From Luteimonas sp. MC1825 (lineage in GTDB: Bacteria > Pseudomonadota > Gammaproteobacteria > Xanthomonadales > Xanthomonadaceae): a stretch of 64,000 nt of DNA. The notes beneath the pieces are model-generated. The model ran no database searches, was not told the DNA's origin, and saw only the letters and a program-made list of their open reading frames with translations. Shown here one piece after another: positions 61,642-64,000 of the stretch. Numbering within the stretch: the stretch's first letter is position 1; every line of letters starts with the position of its first letter. The position numbers and the translations under genes are program-made. The stretch is taken from positions 806,001-870,000 of the forward strand of contig NZ_CP061714.1 in assembly GCF_014764385.1 (NCBI RefSeq), written 5' to 3'.

Positions 61642-62892
61642 ATGGGAGAACGTGTCGATGTGGTGGTGGTCGGTGGCGGGGTCATCGGCCTGTGCACCGC
61701 GCTGTGCCTGGTCGAGGCCGGGCGCAGCGTGCGGGTGCTGGAAGCAGGCTCCGTCGGCAGCGGCAGCTCGCACGGGAACTGCGGCACCCTGACGCCCAGC
61801 CACGCCGGGCCACTGGCGGCGCCCGGCACCATCGCCAAGGCGGTGCGCTGGATGTTGACGCCCGACGCGCCGTTCTACGTGGCGCCGCGTTTCGATCCCG
61901 GCCTGTGGCGCTGGCTGTTCGGCTTTGCGCGGCGCTGCAATGCGCGTGACTGGCGCAGCGCCATGGCGTCACGCGCGACCCTCCTCAACGCCTCGCGCGC
62001 CGCGTTCCCGGACTGGGTCGCGCGGCATGCGCCCGATGCCGAGTTCGCGGAGGAAGGCGCGGACTGCGTGTTCCGGACCCAGGCCGATTTCGACAGGGTG
62101 GCCGCGGAAATGCCGGCGCTGCACGCGCTGGGTATCGCCGCCGAGGCGGTGCCGGGCGCCGCGTACCTGCGCGCCAATCCGGCGTTCAGGGACGGCCTGT
62201 TCGCGGCGATCCGCTACCCGGGCGATGCGCGTCTGCGGCCCGACCGCTACGTCAGCGGGCTGGCGGCATCGCTGCGCGGGCTGGGCGGCGTGATCGACGA
62301 AGGCTTCAAGGTGGACGGCGTCGTGCGCGAGGCCGATGGCGTGCGCGTGCGCGGCAGCGGGGGTGACGTGCTGGCCGGCGACGTGGTGTTCGCCACCGGC
62401 GCCTGGACGCCGACGCTGGTGAAATCCGCCGGCCTGGCCGCACTGCCGATGCAACCGGGCAAGGGCTATTCCATCACCTACACCCGCCCGCGGCTGGTGC
62501 CGCAGCGGCCGGTGATCCTGCACGAGCGCAGTGTCTGCGTTACGGTCTGGGACAGCGGCTTCCGCCTGGGCAGCACGATGGAATTCTCCGGTTACGACTC
62601 CACCCTCAACCGCCGCCGGCTCGACGCGCTCGAGCGCGGCGCGGCCGAATACCTGCACGAGCCGTTTGGCGCGGTGAAGCAGGAAGAATGGTGTGGCTGG
62701 CGGCCGCTGAGCGTGGACGACGTACCGATCATCGGCCGCGTGCCCGGGCAGGCGCATGTCTGGGTCGCGACCGGCCACGGCATGCTGGGCGTGAGCATGA
62801 GCCCGGCGACCGGCCAGCTGCTGGCCGACCTGGTATGCGGCAGGTCGCCGCGCATCGATCCAGCGCCGTACTCGCCGGCGCGCTTCCCATGA
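61642..62892 (+). CDS. FAD-dependent D-amino acid dehydrogenase-like oxidoreductase
   Basis: 416 aa. DVVVVGGGVIGLCTALCL binds FAD near the N-terminus; SSHGNCGTLTPSHAGPL and GYDSTLNRRRLDAL are DadA-like. GWRPLSVDDVPIIGRVPG and ATGHGMLGVSM close the flavin site. It oxidises D-amino acids or related amines. A DadA role is the best guess. Its stop overlaps the next gene by ATGA, suggesting co-translation with the glutathione reductase. Confidence 0.88.
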   Translation: MGERVDVVVVGGGVIGLCTALCLVEAGRSVRVLEAGSVGSGSSHGNCGTLTPSHAGPLAAPGTIAKAVRWMLTPDAPFYVAPRFDPGLWRWLFGFARRCNARDWRSAMASRATLLNASRAAFPDWVARHAPDAEFAEEGADCVFRTQADFDRVAAEMPALHALGIAAEAVPGAAYLRANPAFRDGLFAAIRYPGDARLRPDRYVSGLAASLRGLGGVIDEGFKVDGVVREADGVRVRGSGGDVLAGDVVFATGAWTPTLVKSAGLAALPMQPGKGYSITYTRPRLVPQRPVILHERSVCVTVWDSGFRLGSTMEFSGYDSTLNRRRLDALERGAAEYLHEPFGAVKQEEWCGWRPLSVDDVPIIGRVPGQAHVWVATGHGMLGVSMSPATGQLLADLVCGRSPRIDPAPYSPARFP

Positions 62893-64000
62893 GCGCCGGC
62901 GCGCTGGGCTTCGACCTGATTGTCATCGGCGGCGGGTCCGGTGGCCTCGCCGCGGCCTTCCGGGCGGCAAGCCACGGTGCGCGCGTGGCCCTGCTGGAGC
63001 CGGGCGAGTTCGGCGGCACCTGCGTCAACCTCGGCTGCGTGCCGAAGAAGGCGATGTGGCTGGCCGCGGACCTGGTCGGGCGCATCGGCCTCGCCCCGGG
63101 GCTGGGGCTACCCGTGGCGCCGGTGGCGGTGGACTGGCCAACGCTGGTGGCCAGCCGCCAGGGCTACATCGCCAACATCCACGCGAGTTACCGCCGCCGC
63201 CTGGACGAGGCGGGGGTCGTGAGTCTTCCGGTGCGCGGGCGGCTCGCCGGCGGCGGCGTGGTCGAATGCGCCGACGGCGCACGGCTGCGTGCCCCGCACA
63301 TCCTGCTGGCCACCGGCGGGCGGCCACGGCGGCCGGACATTCCCGGCGCCGGGCTTGGCCTGGATTCCGACGATTTCTTCGCGTTCACCGCGGCGCCCGG
63401 CCGGGTGGCGGTGATCGGCGGCGGCTACATCGGCGTGGAACTGGCGTCTTTGCTGCAGTCGCTCGGCAGCCAGGTGGAGGTGTTCGTGCGCGGCGAGCGG
63501 CTGCTCACGGCCTTTGACGAAGACGTCACCGCGCGGCTGCAGGCGAACCTGCACCAGGATGGCATCGCGCTGCATTTCGGCTATCGGCTGGCGGCGCTGG
63601 AACAGGACGGCGAAGGCGTGCGCCTGCGCGAGGCAGCTGGCGATGCCGGCACGCCCTTCGACGCGGTGATCTTCGCCACCGGCCGCGCGCCGGACGTCGC
63701 CGACCTCGGGCTGGAGGCCGCGGGCGTTGCGATCGACAAGGGCGGCAACGTGGTCGTCGATGCGTTCCAGGACACCAGCGCCGACGGCGTGCATGCCGTG
63801 GGCGATGTCACCGGCCGCCTGGCGCTCACGCCGGTCGCCATCGCCGAGGCACGCCGCCTGATGGACCGCCTGTTCGGTGGCCAGCCGGACGCCCGCGTCG
63901 ACCACGACAACGTCGCGACCGTGGTGTTCTCGCACCCCCCGCTGGGCAAGGTCGGGCTGACCGAGGCCGAGGCACGCGAGCGCTTCGGCGAGGATGTCAC
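62889..64000 (+). CDS. gor: Glutathione-disulfide reductase, partial (runs off window)
   Basis: At least 370 residues with no stop before the end of the window. FAD motif DLIVIGGGSGGLAAAFRA. The redox disulfide is GGTCVNLGCVPKK. The NAD(P) site GGGYIGVELASLLQSLG and VGDVTGRLALTPVAIAEARRL follow. The VNLGCVPKK active site and VRGERLL fit glutathione reductase rather than dihydrolipoamide dehydrogenase. The C-terminal dimer domain with the catalytic His lies beyond the window. It keeps glutathione reduced with NADPH. Confidence 0.92.
   Translation, partial: MSAGALGFDLIVIGGGSGGLAAAFRAASHGARVALLEPGEFGGTCVNLGCVPKKAMWLAADLVGRIGLAPGLGLPVAPVAVDWPTLVASRQGYIANIHASYRRRLDEAGVVSLPVRGRLAGGGVVECADGARLRAPHILLATGGRPRRPDIPGAGLGLDSDDFFAFTAAPGRVAVIGGGYIGVELASLLQSLGSQVEVFVRGERLLTAFDEDVTARLQANLHQDGIALHFGYRLAALEQDGEGVRLREAAGDAGTPFDAVIFATGRAPDVADLGLEAAGVAIDKGGNVVVDAFQDTSADGVHAVGDVTGRLALTPVAIAEARRLMDRLFGGQPDARVDHDNVATVVFSHPPLGKVGLTEAEARERFGEDV

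Overview
The window is very GC-rich, tightly packed chromosomal DNA from a gammaproteobacterium. It is most likely a member of the Xanthomonadaceae/Lysobacteraceae (Luteimonas/Lysobacter-like). The reasons are the lexA2-imuA-imuB-dnaE2 mutagenesis cassette next to other repair genes, the extreme G/C bias at third codon positions (long antisense shadow ORFs nearly everywhere), many predicted lipoproteins and periplasmic hydrolases, and intracellular PHB depolymerase and GspA/GspB homologues. The genus is an inference. I see no rRNA, tRNA, CRISPR array, IS element or prophage. No stretch longer than about 200 bases lacks a gene or gene remnant.

Layout. 1-25 kb is dominated by DNA repair. It holds an MrfA/MrfB-type helicase-nuclease pair (70-3467), a four-gene ligase-associated cluster (MBL exonuclease, ATP-dependent ligase, Lhr-type helicase, PdeM phosphoesterase; 4975-10730), and the SOS mutagenesis operon lexA2-imuA-imuB-dnaE2 (18646-24782). 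A candidate operator/promoter sits immediately before lexA2. Between these lie a BON stress protein and a PNPOx-like stress protein, TspO, a flavin reductase with a PQQ-type sugar dehydrogenase, a MASE1-PAS-GGDEF diguanylate cyclase, an Lpp-like lipoprotein followed by an L,D-transpeptidase, an FAD oxidoreductase, and a decaying AAA-ATPase pseudogene. 25-38 kb is mostly minus strand: an overlapping S4/LemA/DUF2207/ABC-exporter operon, an ECF sigma factor with a membrane partner, and a run of aldo/keto reductase, nucleotide-type transporter, EamA transporter, ExeA/GspA and GspB. 38-64 kb holds mostly single genes and pairs. These include a serine beta-lactamase-like hydrolase, a DUF885 lipoprotein, a cyclophilin, a PadR/HAAS membrane pair, PhaZ, a methyltransferase, a HemJ/CopD-like protein, a PhoA-type alkaline phosphatase and a dicarboxylate symporter. 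They are followed by a large unrecognised EF-hand protein, a subclass B3-like metallo-beta-lactamase with a Gln in the zinc site, an active/inactive M16 peptidase pair, a bile-acid symporter family protein, an acyltransferase, two NlpC/P60 peptidases, SlyD, a D-amino-acid-dehydrogenase-like protein, and glutathione reductase, which runs off the end.

The most distinctive content is the clustering of three independent DNA damage systems within 25 kb. The lexA2 promoter is arranged so that the transcript probably starts at the ATG. The other items that stand out are the B3 enzyme with a His-to-Gln zinc ligand and the orphan EF-hand protein with a pretoxin-like hydrophobic segment. Functions are assigned from remembered family motifs; no database search was possible.
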